Source: Monosporascus cannonballus
Taxonomy: Eukaryota; Ascomycota; Sordariomycetes; Xylariales
Length of the DNA: 64,000 nucleotides
Assembly: GCA_004154925.1 (NCBI GenBank)
Contig: QJNS01000179.1
Coordinates: 101,730-165,729 of the forward strand
Direction of reading: 5' to 3'
Shown: positions 13,481 to 28,625 of the stretch, piece after piece
How the letters are laid out: every line of letters starts with the position of its first letter
How positions within the stretch are numbered: the first letter of the stretch is position 1
The notes under the pieces: model-generated
The model's database searches: none
What the model saw: the letters and a program-made list of their open reading frames with translations, nothing else
What the model was told of the DNA's origin: nothing
Made by a program: the position numbers and the translations under genes

Positions 13481-16400
13481 CGTTACAAGATTTTATTTAA
13501 TAATACTGTTAAACTTTGGACAATATCACCGACATTATGTCTACTAGCAAATAACCCAAACCGCTTATTTACCAGATCCCTGATTACTCGGACATTAAAA
13601 TAGAATCCAAAAAGGAAAAAAAGAAACCTCGCCTTATTCGCGAAAAAGCTCTTCGACGTCTGGATACCATAAACGAACGTATTATTTAACTTAAAAAATA
13701 ATAATAATCTTATAACGTCCTTTTAAGCTGCCTATAAAAAACTTAAAGAAAAAAAGCTCTCGAAACCGGAAAATCCTTTCGAACAAACCAAATTATCCAG
13801 CTAAATTCCACCAAAAAACCAAAAAAAAATGTTAAGCCTTTTACGCCAGAATTTTTCGATAAAACCTCGATTAAATTATGATTATTCCTAACTTAATACC
13901 AAATATATTTCGGGTATTTTTCTATTCGATTAATTACGCCTATTACATAAATCGAATTCGTAATCGGACGATTTACCGAAAACGCGGCCATTTAATTCGA
14001 ACCCGTTATAAAAAAAATACATTACCCTATTAATCGAAAAACGAAACCTAAAGGTAATACGAATTTATAATAATTACGAATAATTCGAATAAATATTAAC
14101 GAAAACTTTCGGAATAATAAACGAAAAAATTAAAAACCGAAATATAAATTTAATAATTATAATAAAAACAATTTATATATAATTACAACAATACGTTAAT
14201 TTAATTAACCGCTAAATTAAATTAAAAACAAGAAATATTAGTAACTAAATTTTTTCATAATCTAAAAAAATATAAAAATAAGTTTTAAATTTAATCGGCT
14301 TAATTATTTATCGGATTATATCGTTATAATAATTAAAATTAACGATTGATTATATGCCTAACGTATTAAAAATATTAAAGGAAAAAACGATAATAAATCC
14401 TGATATACGGTTAATACTAACGCTTTTTAACGCAATAACATTTCTTACGACATAAAACTAGGACTTATAAAACTAAAAGTTATTTATAAAAAGGATTAAA
14501 GCTAAACCAAATGCTACAATTACAACAAAATGGAATATAAGATATTGTAATATAAGGTACTTAAACAACTCTATTAAAACGACTAAAAATTAATACCTAA
14601 AAGATAATTTAAAAGAAATCAAAAAAATGAAAACAAACTTATTAACATAATTCGGCCTAAGTACGTACTACGTCCCCTATGATAAGAAATCCAACGAAAA
14701 ATACGAAAACCAGAAAATTAACATAATAAATATCGCAAATATAATATAAAGTATTATAAGGATAATGACGCGAATACTAAGATTAAATAAAAAAATCTAT
14801 CCCGGAACCCCTAATCGATACGACAAAATACACGCTACATATTATCGACGACGAAACTATCTCGATTACTAAAAATGGAAATAATATATTTACGAATAGA
14901 TTATCTATATATATTATAAAAATTCAATTTTCTTAACATTATCGAAAATAACAAAAATGATAAATACTAATATTAACACTTTCAATCTATAACTTTAGAA
15001 AATATTTAATAATTGGCCGAAACAAAACGGTAGCTTAAAGACAAATAATGCTGGTAAAAAGAACCGTTGTATTATTATTAATAATATAATTACCAAACGG
15101 AAAAAACGTTAACTCAGTATATAATAAAAAATATTGCCAAAAAGCTATTATAAATTTTTATTTGTAATTGATATTTATTATAAATTCTTGCGAAAACAAA
15201 TTATTCAAAAATAAGACGTCAATTTACGAAAATACTATAAAAAATAATTAGAACGGCGTATAATAGGATATAATCGTAAGCATAAAAAAGAGATTACTTG
15301 ATAAAAAGAAAATTTACAATGAATTTAAAAATAATTAATACAATTCGAAAAATAATACGTCAGTAATAACGACAAATATAATAATTTAACGCATTAAATG
15401 CAAAAATATAAATAAAGCTTAATAAATTCGAATAAGAATTAAAAGAAAAAAATCGCTTATAAAAGAACTGTAAAACGAGGAAACCCGGAAAAGTTAAAAA
15501 AAAAGAATATTAAAAAAGGCTTTAAACGTAACGATAAAAGTTATTAATAACCTTATAATTTTAGAAATACAAATCGGAACGTATTAGTATACCGTAATAG
15601 TAAACTGCAGAATTCTAAGCGGAAATTATATTATACTAAATATAATTAATAAGCTTAAACTGTTATAAAGATATAAATTAAAACTCTATATAATAACAAA
15701 TACTAAAAGACAAAATTTCGCATACGATAACGAAAAAATTATACGCGAAATTAATTATTTCGAGATTTTTATTTAAAGATAATATTAAACCGTTAATTTC
15801 GATATCGTTTTACTTAACAATTACGATATAATCTTAGAGTTATTATAAATACGTTAGCACGGAATTTAAATTAATAAAGAGATTAATTAGCTAAAGTTTA
15901 TTTTATACCTTATTAATAAATACAAAAAGAAATTAAGATCTTAATATTCCATAGATAATAACGACAAATACAAATATAAGGATATAATTAAAACCTTATT
16001 ACCTAAAAGAATAAAACATAAAAAAATGAGCATCAAAAAAATACGATACATCTTTATTATTATTAAAGCGAAATTAAGGTAATTAAATAACGATTTAAAA
16101 TAATAATAGCAGTTTTAAAAATCAAAACCTTAATTAATATACTATTATAATACTATAAATAGGAATAGCTCTTTAAAAAGGAATTCGATACGAAATTACC
16201 AGAACATAACAAATAGAATTACGAAATAATTCTTAAAAAAAGAATTTTCGACGAAGTTTTACCTTATTTATAACCTTAGCGGAAACGAATTACGCATTCT
16301 TAAAAAATACCTGGAAAATGCGTTACAAAAAAGATAAATTCGATTTTCAAAATTACCAACAAAATATCCTATATTTTTCGTACCAAAAAGAAAACGAAAA

Positions 16401-19400
16401 ATTTCGACTTACGCTTAATTATTAAAAATTAAACGATATTAATATTAAAAATCGAATATTATTATCTTTACTTATAAAGATTAAAAACCGACTTTACGGA
16501 GCCTAATAATTTATAGAATTTAATTTTAAAGATAAATATCATTTTATTAAAATTAAAAAAGAATACGAACAAAAAAAATTTAGAATAAAATACGGATTAT
16601 TTAAGTATTTTGTTACGCTAATAAAATTTACGAACGTATTAGCAATCTTCCAGCAAATAATAAACCATATATTACGGAAATATTTCGATATTTTTATAGT
16701 TTGTTATTTCGACATTATTTTTATTTTTTTTAGAAATGAAAAAAATAAATATAAAATATATTTATAAAGTTTTCAAGTTTTATAAATAATAAGTACAATA
16801 TTTGAAATATATTATTATCTTCGAATATATTAGAAAAAAGTCTTACAAAATTGCTGCAATTACAAAATAGTAAACGTTAACAATATTTAAGGAGGTATAG
16901 GTATTCTTTGGATTCGCTAATTACTATATAAAGTTTATTCGAAATTTTAGCAAAATAATTATACCTTTAATAAATCTTACGAAAAAAAAGTTTACAAAAA
17001 TATTCGGAACGGAAAAAATATTTCAAAATATTAAAGATATAATTATTAACAAATTAGTATTAATTATATGCTATTTAAACCGCCTCGTTAAGCTAAAAAC
17101 CGATATTTCGGATTACGCGTTAGGTATAATAATCGGATAATAAAACGATTAAAGCAAATTATACCTTATTATATTTTTTTCGTATAAGTTAAAAAGACCG
17201 AACTTAATTACGACATTTCAAATAAGGAATTTATAGCTATTATTATAGCATTCTAAAAATTTAAATATTTCTTAAAAAGAAATTTGTGCTAAATTAAGAT
17301 TTATACGAATTATCAAAATTTTACCCGATTTACTATAACCAAAGAATTTATCGGACGATAATTTCGTTATGTAAAAATTTTAGCGAATATCGATTTCGTT
17401 ATTATCTATAAGAAACGTTTAAAGAACGACAAAGCGAATACTTTAAGTAAGTGATTAAACCCTAAAGAAAAATTGATTAAAATTAATTATATAATTTTTA
17501 ATATTATTATTAAAAAATATTTACCCCCGCAATAAATTACGATAATTCGGGTAATACCATTTGATATATATTAAAAGATTTATCAATATAACGATATTTT
17601 TCTAAAAAGCTAAAAAAACAAATAAAATATACATTTTAAAAAAATGCCAAAGAGATTTAATATAAAATATATTCGAATATCAGTTATATTAATATCCAGG
17701 GATTTACGAAACCTTAAAACGGCTTTAATATATATATATATTTTTAAAAAATAAAATTAACAGTACTGAAAATTATACGGCAACATAATATTTGTGCCAA
17801 AATAAAGGTTCGACGATATAAGCTATACGGAAAATTACAACCATTATTAATCGCAAAAATAATTATAATATTTAATTATATTCAATTTTATTACCAAATT
17901 TCCTATATCTAAAAAACCACTTACAAAAATATATTACGATATTATTTTCGTAATCGTCGACGGATTTACGAAACCTTCTTATTTTTTACCATATTACAAA
18001 AACATAAATGCTAAACAAATAATATATATATTTTTAAAAATATATCTTTAGCACATTCGAATTATTAATAAAAATTATTTTAAATAAAAAATTAAGATTT
18101 GCATTTAAAATTTACCGAGGCTTAATAATTTATATCGGCCTAAATTATAAATTATTTAACGTATTTAAACCTTAAATAAGTATATAAACAAAACGAACGA
18201 ACTAAATTTTAAAAACTTATTTACTGTATTATATTAATTACGAACAAGAAAACCGGGTTAAAAATTATTAATCGTATAATTAACTTATAATACCTGTTAT
18301 TATAAAAGTATTAAAAAAATATTAACGAATGCAAATTTTGGTTTTATTTTAAATATGTATAAAAAAACATAATAATAATCTAATTAATATCAAAACAATT
18401 TTTACGCTTAGATAATTACGATAATTATATTAAGAAATAAAAATAAAATTAAAATACGTACGGAATTAAATAAAGAAATATTATAACCAGAAAAAATAAA
18501 AGTATTAATTTTCGAAAAGAGGAAAATAATTTTTTTCGTTACCAAAAATATTTAAATACAACAACATAATAAAAATTTCGATTTCAAATATATCGACCCA
18601 TATAAAATTATCAAGAAAATCTCAGAAAATAATTACTAATTAGAATGTTTACTAAATATTAAACTTTATTTAATTTTTTACGTTTTTTTTACTTTGGTTA
18701 ACAGTAAATATAATTAGAATATATACGGTATAAAACAATATGAAAATAAAAAGGATTTACTAAATATCTAATCAAATAAAAAAAGCACCCGGATTCCGAA
18801 AACACCTAAAAACTCGCCAAAAACCTTATTAGCGCATAATACCTATTAAAAACTTTTTATTAGTAATAACGGAATTACTAAAAATAATTACGTCTTAATT
18901 AATATTTTTACCGAATTAATCGATATTGCCGATACTCGACTAATTTACGGAACCAACGAGAAGAACCAATACAGCTATAAAAGTTTCGGCGATAATCTAT
19001 TCTTAATGTTTTTATTTTTTCAGCTTTTCTAAAAATTATAATTTTCGTTATATTATTTTTATTTTTTTAAAACGAAAAAAGGTTTTTTATTTTCGAAAAC
19101 GAATTAAAAGCGTAATAATTTCGCTTATTTCCTATTAATAACGTTTTTTTATAAAAATTCTTTTCATTTTAAACGTTAATTTTTAATACCAATGTTTTTA
19201 GGAAAAAGAAAACGCCAGTTTTATTATAAGAACATTTATGTTTAACGTAAACTTGATATTTTAAAACGTTTTCCATTATTTTGCATTTTTAACCTTTAGA
19301 AAAATATAAAAAATATAATATAATTTTAAAATTAAATTCGTCAAAAATAAAAAGGAGATTTTGCCGACGAATAGTAAAGGAAACCTGGCGACGACTTTTA

Positions 19401-19488
19401 GTAATGCGACTCGATATCGTAGGAAACCGGTAATATTTACCAGGAAAAATAAAATTTTAAGGGTAAAATTTGGAAGGAAAGGAGATCG

Positions 19489-19873
19489 TGTTACAACTTG
19501 ATAGGCTTCGGCCTTAGAAAACGATTAACGAGGTTAATACGGACTACCTCCAGAGTTATGTAAGGGGTGCTTAGCAAAGATCTGTTAAATACGATTGATC
19601 AGCATTGAGCAACTGTTTAGGTAAAATTCACTAAGCATAATTAAGCAAAGAGAAGTAATAATACCAAGCACCAATATATTTATATGTATGCTTATTATTT
19701 GCATAGCTTAGATAGCATTAGCTTGTAATATAACATCGTTATCTAAGGCACCTTTGAAATTACGAGACGTAATACGATTACTATATCCATTGCTCAGATT
19801 CCTACGATACTCTTGCCAATATAAACTCGCATAACTAAGGTTTAATAGTTAGTTAAACCCCCTAGCCGCCACA
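19489..19873 (+). repeat. 3' LTR of element A
   Basis: It runs from TGTTACAACTTG to CCGCCACA. It aligns throughout with 13,094-13,480 and carries complementary RIP-type differences: here the 3' end is intact and the 5' part is mutated. Confidence 0.9.
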
Positions 19874-21730
19874 TCGAATTTTATCTATATTTCTTTATAT
19901 AATACGTTAAACTGTTATATTTATTATTATTTCCAGCGCATTGTTTTTTAGAATTATATTAATTATTTTTGATTTGGTTACAATGTTTTCCTTATTAGAT
20001 ACATAATTTTTTTATAATTTCGACCGCATCTTATTATACGTCGTATTAGCAATCGCTCCATAGCTCGTCTGTAAATTAACGTATTTTTTTCTTAATAGCT
20101 TTTTTTTCATTAAGGTTTATAATAAATGCTAATTAAAAATAAAGATTTGTAATAGCTTTTTAGTAATGGTTTTTACGATATGCTAGACTAATTCTTTTTT
20201 CTATTTAATAGTTACATTATTTATACCAATAAAAAAGGTTTTTTAACGAGTATTACCTTTTTTAAGTTAAATTTTTGTTTCAATTAGTTAATAAATCTTA
20301 TTTTCTAGAGCTATAAATCGAAAATATCGATATTATTATTTATTATTTTTATTACTTCTCGTTTAGTTTAAAACGTCGAATTTCTTATAATATATGCGAG
20401 TAATTCTTTTATAAATATGCCGTTTTTTTTCTTTATAATTAAGGTATTCCCGTTATCGGCAAAATATGGCGTTTATTTTGCCGTACTAATCAGAGTTCCT
20501 AGAATAGACGTTTTTTGTCCATTTTTAATATTTTTGAACTATTCTCTAAAGGTATTTTTCTATTTTTTAAATCCTTTCTAAGTTAGATTTTTGGGTTTTT
20601 ATATTTTTTGTCGAACTTTTTATTAAAATAACTCGTATTTGTATTAGACTCGAATTATGTTAATAACTTTATTATCGTTTTTTATTTATTTTTAGATTAT
20701 CTTTTCAATATAGATATCTAGTTATCTTATTGTAATTTCTTAGATGCTTGATATTTAAAAACTTTATATTCTATTTTACTATATTTAAAGCATTAAATTT
20801 GGCTGTTGTCTTTTTTAGACCGTATCCAGGTTTATAGATCTCGGTTTTATGTCGTAATAAATATTATTACGTCGAATAATATTAGAATTAGTCGTATATC
20901 GAAACTTATTATTATTTTTTTTCTTTAATATCTTTAGTATACCAGATGTATTACCTGTCGTTAATTTTAATTATTATAATGATATTCATCCGATAAATGA
21001 TAGGGTTAATTAATCATTAAAAATTTTATATTTCTTTTTTTATATTATAGAAAAACTTAATTATTAAGATTTTATTATTTTTAATTTAATTTAGATACGA
21101 GTTAAACAAACATATTACCGTAATTAAATATTAATGCTTTTTATCGTAATTACTCAATATATATTTCGGCCTTTGTGTTTTTATTTATTAATTCGATAAT
21201 ATTCGTTAATATCTATCCAAATTATTCGTAATTGTTATAAATTTATATTATTTCCGTATTTTGTTTTTCCGCCGATAAAATAACATATTCTCTTAAAACA
21301 GGCTTAAATTAAATGGCCGTATTTTCGTTAAATTGTTTAATTGCAAATTCGATTCGTATAATAAATATAATAAATCGAATAAAAAAGCATTCAAAATATA
21401 TTCAGCATTAGGTTAAAAGTGGTTATAACTTAATCGAAATGCAGTTACAAGGTTTCGACTTAAAAGGTTTAAAAACCTTTTTTAGTTTTTTGGTAAAATT
21501 AGGCTAAATAATATGGCTTGTTCGAAAAGGTCTTTTAATTTCGAAAGTTTTTCTTTTTTTTTCTTAAGCTTTATATAAACGTTTTAAAAAATATCGTAAA
21601 ATCGTTTTTATCTTTTTTAAGCTAAATAATACGTTCGTTTATAGCATCTAAGCGTCGAAAAAAATCTCTTCGAAAAAGGCGAAATTATTTCTTTTTTTTC
21701 CGATTTTATTCCAATATCTAGATTATTAAG

Positions 21731-21936
21731 TGTAAGAATACAGCCTCTATAAGGATGAGGCTAGTAGCCGACCAGCCACCGATCAGCCACCGGCCCACTT
21801 ACTAATATAAATCCACTATCTGGCAGCTAATGGAAAACGCTAGATAAAAGTAACCTAATACACTTACTTCTTAGAATACGCTCTGCGACTGGTAGAAGAT
21901 CACTTTACCCAGCTCACAGCTATTTATTATCTTACA
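21731..21936 (+). repeat. 206-bp LTR-like repeat, right copy
   Basis: It starts TGTAAGAATACAG and ends ATCTTACA. It is a direct repeat of 7,673-7,879, with little RIP damage. The left neighbour is the cut gag end of fragment E (TTAAG). The right neighbour is CCCAG, which is not a TSD. Confidence 0.8.
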
Positions 21937-22089
21937 CCCAGAGGTAAACCGGTTATTAAGTTACGTACTATCTTATAATACCTCGATTTTTTCGAATTAA
22001 TCGTTTTAATAAGTTTTAATATATCTAAATCAGTAAAGGATTGGAAAAACCTAGAAATAGTCTGAATTAAGGTCGATTTAATTTTCGAA
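21937..22089 (+). pseudogene. Possible DNA-transposon transposase relic, upstream part (interrupted by B)
   Basis: Together with 29,022-29,215 this flank forms one locus split by element B: the flank ends TCGAA and resumes TCGAG on the other side. Read across the insertion point, it suggests the Lys-rich C-terminal segment typical of fungal pogo-like transposases. Several stops are present. The assignment rests on overall character only, so it is tentative. Confidence 0.3.
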
Positions 22090-22487
22090 TATTACGACCC
22101 GATAGGTTTCGGCCTCGAAAAACGGTTAAACAAAGATAATACAGGCTATTTCTCGGGTTACGTAATAGTGATTATTATTAAGCCAATGATTATCGAGTAA
22201 TTAGAGGTAATTTTAAAAAATTATAATTATTTTGGAATACGTAATTATAAATAATTTAGACAAAAATAAAGCAAATATATACGTGTATTCTTTTTACAAT
22301 TTCGATAATCTTAATTTACAATAAATTACATATTAATACTAATCGTTTATAATATAAATTTAACACTTTTAGTATCGAAAAATATAATATGTTACTATAT
22401 TTATTATTTAAAATCTTTCGATATTCCTGCTAATATAAATTCGTACGATTAAGGTTTAATAATTGGTTAAACTTTTTAGCCGTTATA
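22090..22487 (+). repeat. 5' LTR of element B
   Basis: It starts TATTACGACCC (mutated TGTTACG) and ends CCGTTATA. It is a direct repeat of 28,626-29,021 and more strongly AT-shifted than that copy. Confidence 0.85.
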
Positions 22488-25400
22488 CGTTATAAGCTTT
22501 TATTTAGTAATACCGTTAAATTTTAAACAATATTACCAACATTATATTTACTAATAAGCAGCCCGAACAGCCCATTTATTAAATCCTTAATAACCCGGAT
22601 ATCGAAATAGAATCCGAGAAGGAAAAAAAGTAACTTTGTTTTTTTCGCGAAAAGGTTCTCCGAAGTGTAAATGTTATAAACGAACGCATTTTTCAGCTTA
22701 AGAAAAATAACATTAATTTTACGACATCTTTTTAAGCCGCTTATAAAAAACTTAAGGGAAAAAAAGGCTCTCGAAATCGGAAACCCCTTTCGAACGAACC
22801 AGGTTATTTAGCTGAATTTTATTAAAGAATTAAAAAAAAGTTTTTAAATCTTTTAAACCAGAATCTGTCGACGGAATCTCGATTAAGTTATTATTGTTCT
22901 TAACTTAAAATCGAATATATTTCGTGAATTTTCTTATTTAATATATTAAGTTTATTTTACGAATTAAATTCGTAATCGAACGATTTACCGGAAATATAAT
23001 TATTTGGTTTAATCTCGTTATACGAAAGTACGTTATTTTTCTAATCGAAAAACAAAACCTTAAAGTAATACGAATATATAACGATTACGAATAATTTAAA
23101 TATATATTAACAAAGGTTTTCTGAATCATGAACGAATAAAATAAAAGTTGAAATATAAATCCAGCAATTATAATAATAAGAATTAATATTTAATTACGGT
23201 AATATATTTATTTAATTGATTTTTAAGTTAAATTAAAAATAGAAACAATAATAGCCAAAGTTTTCGATAATCTGAAAACGAATATATCAAAAGCTTTTTA
23301 AACTTAATCGGCTTAATTATTTATTGAATTATATCGTTATAGCAATTCAGATCAACGATCGATAATATGCCTAGCGTATTAAAGGTATGAAAAAAAATAA
23401 TAATAAACTCCGATATACGGCTAATATCAGCGCGTTTAAACGCGGTAATACTTTTTACGATACAGAACCGGAATCTATGGAGCTTGAGGCTATTTATAGA
23501 AAGGACTAGAGTTAAACTATATACTTTAATTGTAATAAGATAAGACATAAAGCAACATAGTATAAGGCACCTAAAAAACCCCATCAAAATAACTGGAAAC
23601 TCGTAGGCGAAAAATAATCCAAAGAAAATAAAAAAAAAAAAGGAAACAAACTTATTAAAATAATTCGTCCTAAGTATATACCGAGCCCCCCATGGCGAAA
23701 AATCTAATAAGAGATGTAAAAAATTAGGAAGCTGGTTTAATAAATATTACGAGTACAATAAGAAAAATTATAAAGATGGTTACGAAAATACCAAGAGTAA
23801 ATAAAAGAAATTTATCTCGGAACCTTGGATCGATATAACAAAATATATATTATATATTATCGATACCGAGAATATTTTAATTGCGAAAAATAAAAAATAA
23901 CTATTTATGGACAAAGTACCCGTATATATTATAAAAGATTCAATATTTTAAAACGGACCAAAAATAATAAAAACAATAAGTTATAATATCGATATTTTGG
24001 ATTTATAGCCCTAGAAAATAAAATTCGTAAATTAGCCGAAGCAAAAAGCTGGCCCGAAAAAAAATAATGCTTCTAGGAAAACTTTTTCACTTATTACAAA
24101 TAATATAATTACTAAACGGAAAAGGAGTTAATTTAATATACAGTAAAGAAATATTGCCAAAAAGCTATTATAGATTTTTATTTTCAGTTGGTATTTATTA
24201 TAAATTTGAACGAAAAAAAAGCTGTTAAGGAAAAAATACGTTAATATATAGGCGAATTCTAGAACGATAGTTAGTATAACGCATAATAGAATGCGGTCGA
24301 AATTATAAGAAAATAATTTATTTAATAAGAAAAAGGGCTGTAACAGAATTAAAAATAATTGATATAGCTTGAAGGAGCAGTATATCGGTAATAACGACAA
24401 ATATAGCAGTTTAACGCGCTATATATAGAAATATAAATAAGGCTCGATAAGCTCGAAAAAGATTTAAAAAAATTTACCTATAAAAAAGCTGCAGGATGAT
24501 GAAACTTAAAGAAGTTAAGAACTTCTAAAAAGGGCTTTAAATACGACAATAAGAGTCGTTAATACCTCTATTACTTTAGATATACGAATCGGAACGTATT
24601 GGTATATCGTAATAGTAGATTACGGAGTTCTGGGCGAAAATTACATTGTACCAAATATAGTTAATAGGTTTAAATTATTATGAAGATATAAGTTAAAACC
24701 TTATATAGTGACAAATGCCAAAGATTAGGAATTCGTTTACGACAACGCGAAAATTATACGCGAAATTAATTACTTCGAAATTTTTGTTTAAAAACGATAT
24801 TAAATAATTAATTTCGATATCGTTCTATTTGGGAATTACGATATAATCTTAAGATTACCTTAAATACGCTACTACGGAATCTTAATTAATAAAGGGATTA
24901 GCCAGGTAAAATTTGCTTCATATCCCATCAGCGGGCAAAAAAGAATTAAGATCTTAATATTCGATCAAAAATGGCGACGAATTTAAGCATAAAGATACGA
25001 CAAAACTCTTACCATCTAAAAAGATAAGACGCAAAAAAATGAGCATGTAAGAAAAATACGACATATCGTTATTATTATTAAAGCGAAACTAAGGTAATTA
25101 AAGAACGATTTAGAACAATAACTTTAAAAGTTAAAAAATCTATTTAATATATTATTATAATACTACCAATATAAGCAACTTTTTTTAAAAAAAAGAGCTT
25201 GATACGAAATTATTAGAATATAACGAATAAGATTATGAAATAATCTTTAAAAAAGAATTTTCGACAAATTTTTACCCTATTTATAACCTTAATAAAAACG
25301 AATTACGCGTTTTTAAAAATATTTGAAAAATGAGTTCCAAAAAAGATAGATTCGACCTTCGAAATTACCAATAAGATATCTTATATTTTTCGAATTAAAG

Positions 25401-28400
25401 AAAAACGAAAAATTACAACTTGTAGTTAATTATCGGCAACTAAATAACATTACTATTAGGAATCGAATATTATTACCCCTAATTATAAAAATAAAAACCC
25501 GACTTTACGAAGCCTAATAATTCATAACATTCGACCTTAAAGATAAATACAACCTTATTAAAATTAAGGAAAAATACGAATAAGAAATAACTTTCAGAAT
25601 AAAAAACGAATTATTCGAATATTTAGTTATATTAATAGGACTTACGAACGCATTAATAATTTTCTACCGTATAATTAATTACGTATTACGAAAATATCTC
25701 GATATTTTCGTTATTTGCTATTTCGACGACATTTTTATTTTCTTAAAAACGGAAAAAGTATATGTAAAATATGTTTACAAAGTTCTTTAAGCCTTACAGG
25801 ACGTAAAGCGGTTTATTAACGCAAAAAAAAGTTAATTCTACGTATAGAAAATAAAATATCTAGGACATATTATTACTTTAGGATATATCAGGATAAATCT
25901 TAAGAAAATCGCTATAATAACAAAATGGTAGACGTTAACGACAGTTAAGGAGGTACAGGCATTTTTTAAATTCGCCAATTACTATAAGAAATTTATTCGA
26001 AACTTTAGCAAAATAGCTATACCTTTAACGAACTTTACAAAAAGAAAAAGTTCAAATAAACACCCGAAATAGCAAAGACGTTTCAGAATATTAAGGATAC
26101 GATTACTAGCGAACCAATATTAATTATGTACAATTTAGTACGTTTCGTCAAATTAAAAACCAATATTTTTGATTACGTATTAAGCGCAGTAATCGAATAC
26201 CGAAATAATTAAGGCAAATTATATCTTATTGTATTTTTTTATATAAATTAAAAAAAGCCGACTATAATTACGGCATTTTAAAAAAGAAATTTATGGCTAT
26301 TATTATGGCTTTTCGAAAATTTAAATATTTCCTAAAGGAAAATTTGTACTAGGTTAAGATTTATACAAATTATCAAAATCTTATCCGTTTTATTATAACC
26401 AGAGAATTTATAAAGCGATATTTTCATTATGTAAAAAATTGACGTATTTTAACTTCGTTATTATCTAAAAGAAAGGCTTAAAGAATAACAAAACGGATAT
26501 TTTAAACAGGTAATGAGACCTTAAAGAAAAGTTGATTAAAATTAGTTATAAAATGTTTGATACAATTACAAAAGGATATTTACGCCCGCAACAAATTGCG
26601 ACAATCCGGGCAATATTATTTGATACGTATTAAAAAATCCAATAATATAATAATAATCTCCTAAAAAATTAAAAAATCGACAAAATATAAATTTTAGCAA
26701 AATGCGAAAAGAACTTAGTACGAAAAATACATAAATATCAGTTATATAAATATTCAGAGATCTACAAAACCTCAGAACGGTTTTAACGTATATATTTTTC
26801 TTTCTAGAATAAAAATAATTATTTAGAAGGTACGACGACGATAGGACCTTTATAACAAGATTAAAGTACGACGACATAAATTCTACAGAGAATTATAACT
26901 ATTACTAATCGCAAAGCGATCATAGTATTTAATTATATTCGATTTTAATATAAAATTTCCTATATTAAAATATCCAGTTATAAAAATATATTACGATAGC
27001 TTTTTCGTAATCGTCGATCGATTTACGAAATTTTTCTATTTCCTATTATACTATAAGGACATAAATACCGAACAAATAGCATATATTTTCTTCAAATACA
27101 TTTTCAGCATATACGGATTACCAACAGAAATTATTTGAAATAAAGGATCGATATTTACATTTCAGTTTTAATAACGCTTAATAATATAAATCGACTTAAA
27201 TTATAAGTTATTTAACGTTTTCAGACTTTAAACGGACGGACAAATAAAACGAACGAACCAAATTTTGGATATATATTTACGGTATTACATTAATTACGAA
27301 CAAAATAACTGGGTTAAAAAGTTACTTATTACCTAGCTAATTTATAAAACTAGCTATTGCGAAAATATTAAAATAATATTTGCGAATGTTAATTTTGATT
27401 TTACTTTAAAAATTTACAAAGAAATACGCAATAACGGTTCAATTAATATCAAAACAATATTGACTTTGAAATAACTTAAATAGATACATAAAGAAATAAA
27501 AACAGAATTAGAATTCGTACATAATTAAATAAGCAAGTATTATAACTAGAAAAGGTTAAAAAGGCCAACTTTCGAAAAAGGGGCAATAATCCATTTAATT
27601 GCGAAAAATATTCAAATAAAACGACCTAGCAAAAACCTCGATTTCAAATATATCGGTCTATATAAAATCGCCCAAAAAAATCTCAGAAAATAATTACTAA
27701 TTAGAATTCTTATCAAAAATGAAATTTCATCCAATTTTCTATGTTTTTTTATTCGAATTAGCAGCGAATATAATCAAAATGTATACAGTACAAAACGACT
27801 TAAAGGTAAAAAACAAACAAGCATACGAAATGAAAAAAATATTCGATATAAAAAACAATGGACTTACTTAGTACCTAATTAAATAAAAACAGCACCTTGA
27901 TTTCGAAAATATCTGAGAACCCGCCAAAAATCTTATTGACGCCTAACACGTATTAAAAAACTTTTATTAATAACAACGAGCGCGTCTTAATTAATAATTA
28001 ACTAATTAATAACCGGAATATCAAGTTAATCGGCTGCGGCCTATATTAATATAGTAATTATAACGGCGGCCTTCAATTATTTTTATTTTTAACGTTTTTA
28101 TTCTTTTAAGTTGTCTTAGTATTATGGTAACACCTTTCAAACGAACCAACGTCTTTTATTTAAGCAAACGAATAAAACAACAAAAAAGTTTTATTTATTT
28201 CATTTTAATAACAACATTAAACCTTAAAATAAAATCGTTAAAAGTTTAATAATTATTTCTTAATAAACATTTCTTTACGTTTTAAATACTAATGCTTTCG
28301 ACGAATATTTTGCAACCAAAAAATAGTATACCGATATCGTCGCAAAACCGACCCTAATTAACATATTCTTTACACCTTAAAACATTTTCCCTTATTTTAT

Positions 28401-28625
28401 ATCTTAGATTTTTTGAAAAACAATAAAAGGCATAACTTCGTACTCGAATTCGTCAAAGGCTTCTACGAAATTAGCACGATGAACGGTAAAAAAACGAAGA
28501 ACATAACAAATCTTAAAAATACGAAATGATATGGTTAAAAAGAAAAAAAGGAAAAAATTACTTATCAAACGGGAAAAAAAGAAAAAAGGAATCTTAAAGG
28601 CAAAATTATTAGAAAAGGGAAATCG

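Larger units (their letters stand above)
13094..19873 (+). mobile_element. Ty3/gypsy chromovirus A, full length, RIP-inactivated
   Basis: The element is bounded by LTRs at 13,094-13,480 and 19,489-19,873 and flanked by a perfect TSD, TCGAA (13,089-13,093 and 19,874-19,878). The internal order is gag from about 13,540, zinc knuckle remnant near 14,510-14,550, protease about 15,600, reverse transcriptase about 16,100-16,750, RNase H about 17,050-17,430, integrase about 17,500-18,470, and a chromodomain-like tail about 18,760-18,860. The catalytic motif reads YFDI at 16,705-16,716, so the second Asp of the usual YxDD is lost. Dense TAA/TAG stops make it inactive. It was inserted into minus-strand relative E, so it is younger than E. 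Confidence 0.9.
7880..21730 (-). mobile_element. Ty3/gypsy fragment E (minus strand), split by A and by a pogo-like element
   Basis: Without its two insertions this is about 5 kb of gag-pol on the minus strand, in the pieces 7,880-9,775, 11,763-13,093 and 19,874-21,730. Gag lies at the right (about 20,000-21,700), reverse transcriptase near 11,780-12,300, and integrase toward the left. The reverse complement of 11,780-11,900 reads as the fingers/palm region homologous to A and B. Both outer ends stop inside coding sequence. On the right, homology to A starts within the gag N-terminus; on the left, it ends in the integrase C-terminal region, before the chromodomain. At both junctions the 206/207-bp repeat follows directly. 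E therefore lacks its own LTRs, primer site and chromodomain. It is the host of A (inserted at TCGAA, 13,089-13,093) and is heavily RIP-mutated. Confidence 0.75.
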
